Source: Anaerolineae bacterium (GTDB lineage Bacteria; Chloroflexota; Anaerolineae; J036; Brachytrichaceae). Taken from it: DNA of 48,489 nt. A model generated the notes under the pieces. The model did no database searches. It was not told where the DNA came from and saw only the letters and a list, made by a program, of their open reading frames with translations. A program made the translations under genes and the position numbers. The DNA is taken from contig JAHBAL020000227.1 of NCBI GenBank assembly GCA_018500105.2, positions 1 through 48,489 of the forward strand, read 5' to 3'. Below, in pieces: positions 1-7,768 of this stretch. Every line of letters begins with the position of its first letter. Within the stretch, counting starts at the first letter, position 1.

Positions 1-1
1 G

Positions 2-1759
2 CCCAAGCCTGCGGCCACCAGCGCCCCCGCTGCGCCTGCGCCAGCAGCGACGACGGCTCCGGCTGCACCTGCCGCGACCACAGCGCCGGCGGCCCCGGCT
101 GCACCTGCTGATGGCATGAACTCGATCGGCAAAAAGTTGCCCGCCGATGCCGCGCCAAGCGATCATCAAGTCATGGTCATTCCGGCCCAAGGCGCGTCGA
201 GAGACTCGAAATTTGCCGATATCACCGCCAGCGTGTATAACCGAGGTGGTTTGTCGGACCTGTATGCCATTTCGCTCACCCGCCTCAACAAAGATTTCGA
301 AACCATCCCCGGCGCTGCCAAGAGCTGGAAAGTGAGCGCCGATGGCAAGACATGGACATTTTCGCTGCGCGAAGATTTGAACTGGTCAGACAACACGCCC
401 GTCACCGCCGCCGATTTTATCGCCACCCTACAACACACTGCCAACCCCAAGACGGCGTGGGACTTCGTGTGGTATCTCGAAGAAGGCAACATCAAGGGCT
501 ATTCTGAGGCTGCGGCTGGCAAAGGCAAGCTCGAAGAGATTGGCATTCGCCAAGGCGCAAACCCCAAGGAATTGATCATCGAGACGACCAAACCAACGCC
601 CTATTTGCCCAGCTTGTTACTCTATTTCATGCCCATGCAAAAAGCGGCGCTCGAAAGGCATGGCCCAACCTACAACTCAGACCCCAAGACGGCGGTTTCG
701 TCTGGTCCATTCATTGTGACCGAATGGTCGCCCACCCGCTATGTGGCGACGGCCAACAAGAACTTGCCCGATGACCTCAAGCCGTATTTGAACAAGATCA
801 TCGCCTTGCCGTTTGAAAGCCAAATTCAAGCTTATCAAGCAGGCCGCGTAGATTACGCCGTGCCCGCCAACGTAGCCGACCTCAAGTTGGCGCTTGATGA
901 CGCGAAACTGAACAAAGATGTTTCAACCGATGTTGGCGACTTCCGCACCAACTATTTCTTCTTCGACATGTCGAAGAAGCCATTTAATAACGTCAAGTTC
1001 CGCCAAGCCTTGGCGCGCCTGCTCGACCGCGATTCGCTCGCCAAAGCCATCGTCAAGGAGCCGTCGAACAAACCAGCTTACTCCTTCCTCGCGCCCGGCT
1101 TCCCCGGCTCGAATGTCGAAGAATTGAAGCCGCTGCAAAAATATGACCCCGACATGGCAAAGAAACTGTATGCTGAATCGGGTGAAAAGGTGGACAAGCT
1201 GACCTTACAAGTGCGCAACGAAGGCAACCAATCGTATAACGAAGTGCGCAAAGCAGTGGCCCAAGTGTATGCCGATGAAATTAAGAAGGTGCTGGGCATT
1301 CCGGTCGAAATCAAGATTGTCGAGCAAAAGGTATTCATGGACGCGCTGAACGCCAAGCCGACCCAAGTTGACTTTGGCATGATCAGCTACGGCATGGATT
1401 ACCTCGACCAATCGAACATGCTGAGTGTGTTCCGCAGCAATGGTCGTCACAACTGGAATAACGCCAACTATCAGAAGCTGTTGGACGAAGCCGGCCCATT
1501 GACCGACACCGCCAAGCGAAACGAAATGTATCGCCAAGCCGAGAAGTTGCTGGTTGAAGAAGCCCCCGCCGTTTGGTCGCATGTGCAAACCGATGTGGCC
1601 TTGTGGCGGCAATATTTGACTGGCGATGAATTTAAGGGCGGCAAGGTGAACAAGTCGCGCGGGATGTCATTCCCAGTCAACTCGAGCATGGGCAGCACCA
1701 TCCAAAGCGTGTATGTCACCAAAGATGCGTTAACCATGCGCCCAACCCCGCCAAAATAA
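2..1759 (+). CDS. ABC transporter substrate-binding protein, peptide/nickel family (SBP_bac_5), 5' end outside window
   Basis: Periplasmic or lipid-anchored binding protein for an oligopeptide-type ABC importer. The reading frame is open back to base 2, so the listed ATG at 116 is internal. The codons before it encode a low-complexity Ala/Pro/Thr linker, typical of the stretch between a lipoprotein signal and the folded domain in Chloroflexota binding proteins. The signal peptide and true start must lie upstream of the window. The folded part has the family 5 hallmarks: an early LNWSDNTPVTAADF region, the PLLDRDSLAKAI-type segment (here LARLLDRDSLAKAI), and a late block on splitting and re-pairing of lobes. 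It is followed by a palindromic hairpin, then a PhyH gene and two cognate permeases. The ligand cannot be read from sequence. Confidence 0.9.
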   Translation, partial: PKPAATSAPAAPAPAATTAPAAPAATTAPAAPAAPADGMNSIGKKLPADAAPSDHQVMVIPAQGASRDSKFADITASVYNRGGLSDLYAISLTRLNKDFETIPGAAKSWKVSADGKTWTFSLREDLNWSDNTPVTAADFIATLQHTANPKTAWDFVWYLEEGNIKGYSEAAAGKGKLEEIGIRQGANPKELIIETTKPTPYLPSLLLYFMPMQKAALERHGPTYNSDPKTAVSSGPFIVTEWSPTRYVATANKNLPDDLKPYLNKIIALPFESQIQAYQAGRVDYAVPANVADLKLALDDAKLNKDVSTDVGDFRTNYFFFDMSKKPFNNVKFRQALARLLDRDSLAKAIVKEPSNKPAYSFLAPGFPGSNVEELKPLQKYDPDMAKKLYAESGEKVDKLTLQVRNEGNQSYNEVRKAVAQVYADEIKKVLGIPVEIKIVEQKVFMDALNAKPTQVDFGMISYGMDYLDQSNMLSVFRSNGRHNWNNANYQKLLDEAGPLTDTAKRNEMYRQAEKLLVEEAPAVWSHVQTDVALWRQYLTGDEFKGGKVNKSRGMSFPVNSSMGSTIQSVYVTKDALTMRPTPPK

Positions 1760-1776
1760 ATCAGCGCTGTGGATGG

Positions 1777-1810
1777 TCAGCAGGGGCACGGCATGCCGTG
1801 CCCCTGCTGA
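1777..1810. terminator. perfect 34-bp palindrome, probable transcription terminator or REP-like hairpin
   Basis: Seventeen-bp arms beginning TCAGCAGGGGCACGGC are exactly self-complementary with no loop bases. It lies 17 bp after the binding-protein stop. No strong T tract follows, so it may be an mRNA-stabilising or REP-like hairpin rather than a simple intrinsic terminator. Confidence 0.6.
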
Positions 1811-1846
1811 TCATTCATCTTATGCAATCGGTGAGCTTGGATTTTT

Positions 1847-2623
1847 ATGCTTGAACCAATCGGAAAACCCGGCCCGTTGACCGAAGAAGAGCGCTTTATG
1901 TTCGAGACCTTCGGGTATTTGATTGTGCCCGATGCGCTCAGCCCCAGCGAAGTGGCGGCTTGTCTCGACGCCTCAGAACGGGCGCACGCGCCTTATCCCA
2001 AAGGCGAATGGCGACAATTGGGGCATTTATACGAAACTGAACCCGCCATCGAAGCCCTGATTGACCACCCCTCCACTTTCCAAAAAGTGCGAGCGATCAT
2101 GGGTGATTATTTTATTTTGCAAAGCGCATGGTGCACGGTGCAACCAGCGGGCGGCAAATCGGGTGGATGGCATCAAGATGGCTCTGGCGTGTATGAATTT
2201 CGCCGCTTGGCCTTGCCCACGCCGCTGGTGCAACTTCGTATTGGCTATTACCTGACTGATCAATCGCAGCCCAATCAGGGCAATATGGCGATGATTCCGG
2301 GCAGCCATAATGTGGCAATGCCCTTGCCCAAAAGCGTCAAACCTGACACCGATTTTCCCATTACCCAAGTTGTATGCGGCAAGCCCGGCACGGCGCTGCT
2401 TTTTCATCAGGGCGTGTGGCATCGCGCCCACAAAAACGAGATGGATTGGGATCGTTATACCATGCACATGGTCTATGCGCCGCCTTGGCTCATTCCATCC
2501 GACCGATTCAGCAACGACAAAGCCTTTGTCGCCCGAACCACCCCGCTGCGCCGCGCTTTGCTCGGCGAATGGAACCGCCCCGAAGAACCCTTCGGCGTCG
2601 GCTATCCTAAACCCCCATTTTAA
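1847..2623 (+). CDS. phytanoyl-CoA dioxygenase (PhyH) family Fe(II)/2-oxoglutarate oxygenase
   Basis: Predicted cytoplasmic non-haem iron oxygenase that would hydroxylate a small organic substrate with 2-oxoglutarate as cosubstrate. The iron-binding facial triad is visible: H and D in GGWHQDGSG near residue 107-110, and the distal H in HQGVWHRAHKN near residue 188. The Arg that pairs with 2-oxoglutarate probably lies in the same HRAHKN segment. The length of 258 aa is normal for bacterial PhyH proteins. It sits between the binding protein and the permeases of an ABC importer and on the same strand, so its substrate may be what the transporter brings in; this is inference. The start ATG gives a full N-terminus that reads straight into the domain. 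Confidence 0.85.
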   Translation: MLEPIGKPGPLTEEERFMFETFGYLIVPDALSPSEVAACLDASERAHAPYPKGEWRQLGHLYETEPAIEALIDHPSTFQKVRAIMGDYFILQSAWCTVQPAGGKSGGWHQDGSGVYEFRRLALPTPLVQLRIGYYLTDQSQPNQGNMAMIPGSHNVAMPLPKSVKPDTDFPITQVVCGKPGTALLFHQGVWHRAHKNEMDWDRYTMHMVYAPPWLIPSDRFSNDKAFVARTTPLRRALLGEWNRPEEPFGVGYPKPPF

Positions 2624-2742
2624 GAGCCAAGAGCCAAGAACTAAGAACTAAGATTTTGGCTTATTGCGCTTAATTCTTGTCTTTTGATTCTTAGTTCGTA
2701 ATTCGTAATTCTTGGTTCTTGGTTCTTGGTTCTTGGTTCTTT
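2624..2742. repeat. intergenic inverted array of AGAACCA/AGAGCCA/AGAACTA-type heptamers
   Basis: Left arm: AGAGCCAAGAGCCAAGAACT and onward. Right arm: TTCTTAGTTCGTAATTCGTA and then four copies of TTCTTGG. The two sides are imperfect inverted copies built on a 7-bp period. It fills the gap between the PhyH and permease genes. The ORF track starts the permease inside the array (MVLGSWFLVL), which is an artefact. Confidence 0.85.
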
Positions 2743-2753
2743 CTTCCTCAAAT

Positions 2754-3695
2754 ATGGCCCGATTTCTTATTGCTCGATTTAGTGGCATGGCGTTTGTGTT
2801 GCTGGTGGTGTCGTTTCTCACGTTTGCACTGATGTATAACGTGCCCGGCGGCCCATTCGACCAAACCAAGCAGCCGCTCTCCGAAGCCGCGCTGGCAAAT
2901 ATCAAACGCAAATACGGCCTCGATCAGCCGTTTTATGTGCAGTGGTGGCGCTATGTCAGCAATGCCGTGCAAGGCGATTTTGGCACGTCGTATGTGGCTG
3001 AAGGCGACAAAATTGTCACGCTGTTTGGTCGCTATTGGGGCGCAAGTCTCATTTTTGGCGCATTGTCGCTGGCGTGGAGCATCCCGCTTGGCTTGGTGAT
3101 GGGCGTGTGGGCCGCCGTCAGACGGAATACGCTGATAGATTACATTGTCACGCTTATTTCGGTGGTGGGTATCACCGTGCCAGTGTTCGCGCTCGGTATT
3201 TTCGGGCTATATTTGTTTTCGGTGCGATGGAAATTGCTGCCCTATACCGGTTGGGATTTGACCAACGAGCCGTTGACGGCGGTCTTGCCCGTTATCATTT
3301 TCGGGCTGTTGCCGCTCGGAACCATCGCCCGCTACACCCGCGCCGGAATGCTCGAAGTGTTGGCCCAAGACTATGTGCGCACGGCTCGTGCCAAAGGGCT
3401 AGAATTTCAAGTGGTGGTGCTCAAACACGCGCTGCGCAACGCCCTCATCCCCATCCTCACCGTCATCGGCCCATTTATCCCCAACGCGCTGACCGGCTCG
3501 GCCATTTTGGAAAAGATGTTCAACATCCCCGGCGTCGGGCGCTATTTCATAGACAGCATTCAGGCCCGCGATTACCCCGTCATTATGGCAACGGTGCTGA
3601 TTGTGGCGGTGCTGTGGGGTATTACGTATCTGCTCACCGATCTGCTTTATACCGTCGCCGACCCGCGCATTCGCCTCGATGGCTCAAAATCTTAA
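2754..3695 (+). CDS. ABC transporter permease, DppB/OppB type
   Basis: Inner-membrane subunit of a dipeptide/oligopeptide-type importer. The start was moved from 2712 to the ATG at 2754 because the first 14 codons of the longer ORF are translated heptamer repeat. From MARFLIARF the protein has the usual 313 aa: an N-terminal TM helix, a periplasmic loop containing NVPGGPFDQ and KYGLDQPFYVQWWRY, then five TM helices. The EAA-type loop is seen in RYTRAGMLEVLAQDYVRTARAKG. The DppC-type partner follows 3 bp downstream, so the two are translated as a pair. The ATPases (DppD/F) are not in this window and would have to be encoded elsewhere. Confidence 0.92.
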   Translation: MARFLIARFSGMAFVLLVVSFLTFALMYNVPGGPFDQTKQPLSEAALANIKRKYGLDQPFYVQWWRYVSNAVQGDFGTSYVAEGDKIVTLFGRYWGASLIFGALSLAWSIPLGLVMGVWAAVRRNTLIDYIVTLISVVGITVPVFALGIFGLYLFSVRWKLLPYTGWDLTNEPLTAVLPVIIFGLLPLGTIARYTRAGMLEVLAQDYVRTARAKGLEFQVVVLKHALRNALIPILTVIGPFIPNALTGSAILEKMFNIPGVGRYFIDSIQARDYPVIMATVLIVAVLWGITYLLTDLLYTVADPRIRLDGSKS

Positions 3696-3698
3696 CCT

Positions 3699-4610
3699 AT
3701 GCAAGCATCATCCACCGTTTCCAACCGCGCCAGTGTCGCCAGCGCCGCCATAGGCAAGCCGCTTTCGCCTGCCCAACTCGCCTTGCGCCGTTTCAGTCGC
3801 AATCGGCTGGGGCTGCTTGGCACAGTTATCGTGGCCTTATTTGTCTTTTGCGCCATCTTCGCCCCCATTCTTGCCCCGTACGACTACCAAAAAACCAGCG
3901 CGATCAACGCCTACAAGTCACCCGGCGACGCGCCCGAATACTTGCTCGGCACCGACGAATCGGGCCGCGATGTGCTGTCGCGTCTTATTTGGGGCGCACG
4001 CACCAGTTTGATTGTGGCATTGGCGGCGCAAGCCATTATGCTTGTTTTGGGGCTTTTGCTTGGGTTTAGCGCCGGTTGGTTTGGGGGATGGGTTGATTTT
4101 GTGGTCAATCGCCTGATCGAAGTATTTGTCGCCCTGCCGGCCCTGCTTTTCCGTATTTTGGTCGTTATCGTGCTAGGCGGCGGCATCATCAATCTTGTGC
4201 TCGCTATCGCGCTGCTGGCGTGGCCCGAATTGGCGCGGCTGGTGCGGGCGCAAGTGCTGGGCTATCGCGGGCGCGAATTTGTCGAGGCATCGCACGCGCT
4301 CGGCAGCAGCACCGGCGAAATTGCTTGGCGGCATGTGCTGCCTAACATCCTCAACCCACTCATCGTCGCCATCACCTTCAGCATTCCATCCGTCATCATC
4401 CTCGAATCATCCCTTAGCTTTCTCGGCTACGGCATCAACGAACCCACCCCAAGCTGGGGAAAAATGGTCGGTGGGGCCGCCAACTACATCCAAAGCTATT
4501 GGCACTTGGGCATTTTGCCAACCATTTGTTTGTCAATTGTCATGATTGGCTTCTCATTCTTCGGCGACGCCGTCCGCGATGCCCTCGACCCACGCACGGC
4601 ACAAAAATAG
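3699..4610 (+). CDS. ABC transporter permease, DppC/OppC type
   Basis: Second inner-membrane subunit of the same importer, 303 aa. The N-terminus carries the OppC_N region (LALRRFSRNRLGLLGTVIVALF) and then the LLGTDESGRDVLSRLIWGAR block that marks the DppC family. The EAA loop is in QVLGYRGREFVEASHALGSS. The C-terminal DALDPRT motif is also typical. It is separated from the DppB-like gene by only 3 bp. A perfect 25-bp-stem hairpin follows the stop codon, which probably ends this transcription unit. Confidence 0.92.
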   Translation: MQASSTVSNRASVASAAIGKPLSPAQLALRRFSRNRLGLLGTVIVALFVFCAIFAPILAPYDYQKTSAINAYKSPGDAPEYLLGTDESGRDVLSRLIWGARTSLIVALAAQAIMLVLGLLLGFSAGWFGGWVDFVVNRLIEVFVALPALLFRILVVIVLGGGIINLVLAIALLAWPELARLVRAQVLGYRGREFVEASHALGSSTGEIAWRHVLPNILNPLIVAITFSIPSVIILESSLSFLGYGINEPTPSWGKMVGGAANYIQSYWHLGILPTICLSIVMIGFSFFGDAVRDALDPRTAQK

Positions 4611-4614
4611 CCAG

Positions 4615-4669
4615 AAGTGCTAAGTGCTAAGTCCTAAGTAAAAAACTTAGGACTTAGCACTTAGCACTT
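4615..4669. repeat. perfect 25-bp inverted repeat made of AGTGCTA/AGTCCTA heptamers
   Basis: Left arm AAGTGCTAAGTGCTAAGTCC... (25 nt) and its exact reverse complement are separated by AAAAA. The arms are three and a half 7-bp words. The position just after a stop suggests terminator or mRNA 3'-end function. Confidence 0.9.
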
Positions 4670-4682
4670 CCCACTTTCATTT

Positions 4683-5711
4683 ATGTTCATCATCATCGGA
4701 GCGGGGGCGATTGGCGGGACCATTGGGGCGTATATGCTGCGCGGCGGCGAGGAGGTGCTGTTTGTCGAGCAAGATCAGGCCCATGTCGCGGCCATCAACC
4801 AAAACGGGCTGAGCATCAACGGCTACGCCGAAAACTTCACCGTGCCTGCCCGCGCCATTACGCCCGACCAATTGCCTACCGCATTTGCACCAGCCTCGCT
4901 ACGGCGCGTCATTTTGGCAACCAAAGCCCAAGCTACCCACAGCGCCACCGAGATGATTCGGCCTTATCTCGCGCCCGATGGCTATATTCTTTCGGCCCAA
5001 AACGGACTAAACGAGTTAAGCATACAAGCGTTGGTCGGCGCACAGCGCACCATCGGCTGCTTCGTCAATTTCTCGGCAGATTACCTCGAACCCGGCCTCA
5101 TTCATTTTGGCGGGCCGGGCGCGTTTTATATCGGCGAATTGGATGGTCGCCAAACCGACCGCCTGCGCGAGCTGCGCACGGCGTTGGCGCATTGGGGCGG
5201 CGGCCCGGTGCACATCACCGACAATATTTGGGGCTATTTGTGGGGCAAATTGGGTTATGGCGCAATTTTATTCGCCACCGCTCTGAGCAATTTGAGCATG
5301 GCTGACGCAATTGACCAATATCGCAAGCCGTTGGTGGCCTTGGCGCGTGAAGTCATTGCCGTTGCCGATGCCGAAGGCGTGACCTCTATCGGTTTCGACG
5401 GCTATGACCCAAATCTCTATCGTCGCACCGGCGATGTGAATGATCCCGACTTAGCGGCCTCGCTCGATTATTTGGTGTCGCTACGTCGCCGCGATAAAAA
5501 GACGCATAGCGGCATCTGGCGCGATCTGGCAGTGCGCAAACGCAAAACCGAACTCGACCCACAAATGACGCTCATCGCTGAACGCGGGCGCATTCACGGT
5601 GTTCCCACTCCTCGCCTTGATCGCCTCATCGCCATGCTGCGCCAAATCGAAGCCGGAATCCGCCCGCTAGACACGGCGAATCTTGAGGAATGGGTGGTGA
5701 GTAACGAGTAA
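4683..5711 (+). CDS. ketopantoate reductase (ApbA/PanE) family NADPH-dependent oxidoreductase
   Basis: Cytoplasmic 2-hydroxyacid-type reductase of the 2-dehydropantoate 2-reductase family. The N-terminal Rossmann motif is GAGAIGG at residues 6-12. The C-terminal helical half contains NIWGYLWGKLGYGAIL, where the Lys matches the catalytic Lys of PanE. The length of 342 aa is a little above the 300 aa of classical PanE, and no other pantothenate gene is nearby, so it may act on another 2-oxo acid. The last codons are odd: the end of the protein (VVSNE) and the TAA stop fall within the first copies of the GAGTAAC array that follows. The C-terminus has therefore been set or reset by the repeat. 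Confidence 0.85.
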   Translation: MFIIIGAGAIGGTIGAYMLRGGEEVLFVEQDQAHVAAINQNGLSINGYAENFTVPARAITPDQLPTAFAPASLRRVILATKAQATHSATEMIRPYLAPDGYILSAQNGLNELSIQALVGAQRTIGCFVNFSADYLEPGLIHFGGPGAFYIGELDGRQTDRLRELRTALAHWGGGPVHITDNIWGYLWGKLGYGAILFATALSNLSMADAIDQYRKPLVALAREVIAVADAEGVTSIGFDGYDPNLYRRTGDVNDPDLAASLDYLVSLRRRDKKTHSGIWRDLAVRKRKTELDPQMTLIAERGRIHGVPTPRLDRLIAMLRQIEAGIRPLDTANLEEWVVSNE

Positions 5712-5895
5712 CGAGTAACGAGTAACAAGTAACAAGTAACAAGTAACGAGTAACGAGTAACGAGTAACGAGTAACGAGTAACGAGTAACGAGTAACGAGT
5801 AACGAGTAACGAGTAACGAGTAAAACAAGTAACGAGTAAAACAAGTAACGAGTAAAACAAGTAACGAGTAAAACAAGTAACGAGTAACGAGTAAG
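5699..5895. repeat. GAGTAAC heptamer tandem array (about 197 bp)
   Basis: About seventeen consecutive GAGTAAC/AAGTAAC units are followed by four 16-bp units GAGTAAAACAAGTAAC and two more heptamers. It overlaps the stop of the ketopantoate-reductase-family gene. All ORFs of the type LLVTRYSLLVTRYS on the minus strand here are translations of the array. Confidence 0.97.
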
Positions 5896-5966
5896 GCTAT
5901 TGCGGTGAAATAAATGACAGAATGAGTCCGAACAGCGATCAATCCTTCGTCAGGCTCAGGACCGTT

Positions 5967-6050
5967 CTACATAACAACGCCGGTTGCACCGGCTGAGTTT
6001 GTAACCCCCATAGTAGGCGTTGTTATGTAGCGCGGGGATCGATCCCCGTG
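5967..6050. repeat. nested inverted repeats: 15-bp arms around an inner hairpin, then a second palindrome
   Basis: CTACATAACAACGCC at 5967-5981 is exactly complementary to GGCGTTGTTATGTAG at 6016-6030. Between them lies GCCGG-TTGCA-CCGGC. Immediately after is the palindrome CGGGGATCGATCCCCG (6033-6048). The group sits between the two heptamer arrays of a convergent gene pair. It could be a MITE-like insert or REP-type element. Confidence 0.8.
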
Positions 6051-6097
6051 CGGGTGCGGCATCAAGTAACAAGTATTTTAATCACAGTGATGACGCA

Positions 6098-6145
6098 TCA
6101 CTCGTTACTCGTTACTCGTTATTCATCACTCATCATTCATCACAT
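6098..6145. repeat. short inverse-orientation GTTACTC/ATTCATC heptamer array
   Basis: ACTCGTTACTCGTTACTCGTT followed by ATTCATCACTCATCATTCATC. It is the inverse of the GAGTAAC array at 5.7-5.9 kb, so the two form very long potential stem arms around the element between them. It supplies the TGA stop of the minus-strand DarA-like gene. Confidence 0.85.
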
Positions 6146-6460
6146 ATGCTCAAAGCGCTCGACGGGCAAGACAAACACGGTTGCGCCGCCAACTTCGACG
6201 TCAATCACTTGCGCATTGAGTGCGCCCGGCACTTCACGCGGGACGCTGATGTAGGAGGTGCGGCGACGGCCCGTCTTTTTCAGAATCGCCATCACTTCGT
6301 CTACCTTATCGTCTTCGACACCCAGCAATAGGGTGACGTTTTCGCGGCGCAGCCAACCGCCCTCGGTTGCAACGCGGGTAACGCGATGCCCTTTCTCGAC
6401 CAATGCCGACATCGCCTTACCAGCGTCATCGGCTTGCACAATCGCCAAAATCATCTTCAT
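6140..6460 (-). CDS. darA: cyclic-di-AMP receptor, PII-like (DarA/PstA/YaaQ, DUF970)
   Basis: Small cytoplasmic trimeric signal protein that binds c-di-AMP in the family. The 106 aa match the whole family: the start MKMILAIVQADDAGKAM, the central T-loop region GGWLRRENVTLLLGVED, and the C-terminal VEVGGATVFVLPVERFE. This is the DarA/PstA pattern, not a classical GlnB with its uridylylated Tyr. The start ATG has an upstream GGAGAACAAC ribosome-binding region. It is downstream of pheA on the same strand, separated by a heptamer array. The family is known from Firmicutes; the partner in this phylum is unknown. Confidence 0.9.
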   Translation of the reverse strand: MKMILAIVQADDAGKAMSALVEKGHRVTRVATEGGWLRRENVTLLLGVEDDKVDEVMAILKKTGRRRTSYISVPREVPGALNAQVIDVEVGGATVFVLPVERFEHM

Positions 6461-6486
6461 GTTGTTGTGTTCTCCTTTTTATCAAA

Positions 6487-6606
6487 TGCGTGATTGGTTG
6501 AATAGTTGATTGGTTGATTGGTTGATTAATTAAGTGAAGATTAGCGATTGAAGGGTATTACGCGCAACCCTCAAGCAACCAATCAACTACTCAACCATTC
6601 AACCAT
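6487..6606. repeat. intergenic inverted array of GGTTGAT-type heptamers
   Basis: Left part has GATTGGTTGAATAGTTGATT with further GGTTGAT copies; right part has CAACCAATCAACTACTCAAC and CATTCAACC. The arms face each other around about 45 bp. It lies between pheA and darA and touches the pheA stop codon. Confidence 0.85.
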
Positions 6607-6607
6607 T

Positions 6608-7450
6608 TTATTTCGCCCGTTCATAGCTTCCCAACACCCGCAGCATCGAGGCAAATTCGCCCAAGTGGGCCAATGCCCGCGCACAAGCGAGGTCGTTGGG
6701 ATGTCCAATGAAATCAATATAAAAGAAATATTCCCACGCCGAACCAGCCATTGGGCGTGACTCAATTTTGCACAAGTCAATATCGCGCAACGCAAAACAA
6801 GCCATTGCCCGATACAGCGACCCGGGGATATTTGGCACTGTGAAGACAATCGAGGTCTTATACGCCTTCTCTGGCGCGTCTGCGCTGGGCGACGGCGCGG
6901 GTTGCCGCGATAACACCACAAAGCGCGTCACATTCGAAGGGTCATCTTCGATTGACTCGCGCAAAATAGACAATTGATAAATGGCGGCAGCACGACGGCT
7001 GGCAATGGCGGCAGTGTCGCGCCGTTGCTCGGCAGCCAACATCTTGGCGCTGCCCGCTGTATCGTAGACCTCAATGCGTTCAGCACTAGGCAATAATTTG
7101 CGCAAATTGTGTTCACATTGCCCTAATGGTTGCCAATGCGAATACAAGCGCTTAATATCGGTTAACTCGACCCCAGGCAAAGTGAGCAACTGGTGATTGA
7201 TCGGAACCATGACCTCGCCGATGATGTGCAATTGATGCCGCACCAACAAATCATAATTGCGGTGAATGCTGCCCGCTAGGGTATTTTCGACCGGAACCAC
7301 GCCGTGATCAGCATTGCCACTGGCGACAGCATCAAATACATCGTCGAAGATTTTTTTGCCCACCGGCTGGCAATTTGGCCCGAAAAAGTCGAAGGAGGCT
7401 TGCTCGCTGTAGGCGCCCGGCTCGCCCTGATATGCAATGGTTAATGACAT
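6608..7450 (-). CDS. pheA: prephenate dehydratase (monofunctional, PDT-ACT)
   Basis: Converts prephenate to phenylpyruvate in phenylalanine synthesis, in the cytoplasm. The PDT domain starts at AYQGEPGAYSEQA and includes VPVENTLAGSI, the substrate-site region SHWQPLGQC, and the NVTRF motif with its catalytic Thr near residue 172. The C-terminal ACT domain holds the ESRP motif that binds phenylalanine for feedback inhibition. The start chosen is the ATG at 7450, with AAAGG 8 nt upstream. The longer ORF uses a GTG and adds seven residues before the conserved fold. The 280-aa length is normal for a stand-alone enzyme, without a chorismate mutase domain. Confidence 0.95.
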   Translation of the reverse strand: MSLTIAYQGEPGAYSEQASFDFFGPNCQPVGKKIFDDVFDAVASGNADHGVVPVENTLAGSIHRNYDLLVRHQLHIIGEVMVPINHQLLTLPGVELTDIKRLYSHWQPLGQCEHNLRKLLPSAERIEVYDTAGSAKMLAAEQRRDTAAIASRRAAAIYQLSILRESIEDDPSNVTRFVVLSRQPAPSPSADAPEKAYKTSIVFTVPNIPGSLYRAMACFALRDIDLCKIESRPMAGSAWEYFFYIDFIGHPNDLACARALAHLGEFASMLRVLGSYERAK

Positions 7451-7661
7451 AGATACGCCTTTTATATGCACTCAGTATAGCCGCAAATGAAGGTGCGAAA
7501 AGGGGAAAATAACGGCGCAGAGCAGCCTTTTTCGCATAAGGCATAGTGTTTTTGCAAGCGCAATGGCGGGTTTGTACCAATCGCTGACTGTTACGTTGAC
7601 ATAGCTGTGCGCTCACGGGTCGAGGCCAAATATCGCGCTTTGCATCGTGGGTTGGTGCATA

Positions 7662-7695
7662 GTGACCCCTACTATGAATTTATAGTAGGGGTCAC
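7662..7695. terminator. 14-bp-stem hairpin in the pheA/ORF gap
   Basis: GTGACCCCTACTAT and ATAGTAGGGGTCAC flank a 6-nt loop. It lies between the divergent pheA and the plus-strand ORF at 7769. No clear T tract follows, so it is a hairpin of unknown role. The rest of the 7451-7768 gap shows only AT-rich promoter-like DNA and AAAGGAG just before the ORF at 7769. Confidence 0.6.
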
Positions 7696-7768
7696 CTTGT
7701 GATGATATGTTGACTTTGCTAAAACGTGATTGAATTCTATTCTAAGAATTTACACAAAGGAGACTTAA

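Noticed and set aside
1205-1612. 135-aa minus-strand ORF in the binding-protein gene
   Set aside because: Antisense shadow of a clear SBP coding region.
2648-2911. Minus-strand ORF reading RTKNQEPRTKNQ
   Set aside because: Translation of the intergenic array plus antisense of the permease; kept only as a clue for the E2 linker origin.
3035-4069. 344-aa plus-strand ORF
   Set aside because: Out-of-frame shadow of the two permease genes, rich in Arg/His with no domain.
5699-5895. CRISPR array
   Set aside because: The period is 7 bp with no spacers and no cas genes.
5594-5942. Three minus-strand ORFs reading LLVTRYSLLVTRYS
   Set aside because: They are translations of the GAGTAAC array in different frames. 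A 7-bp period cycles through the frames and leaves them open.
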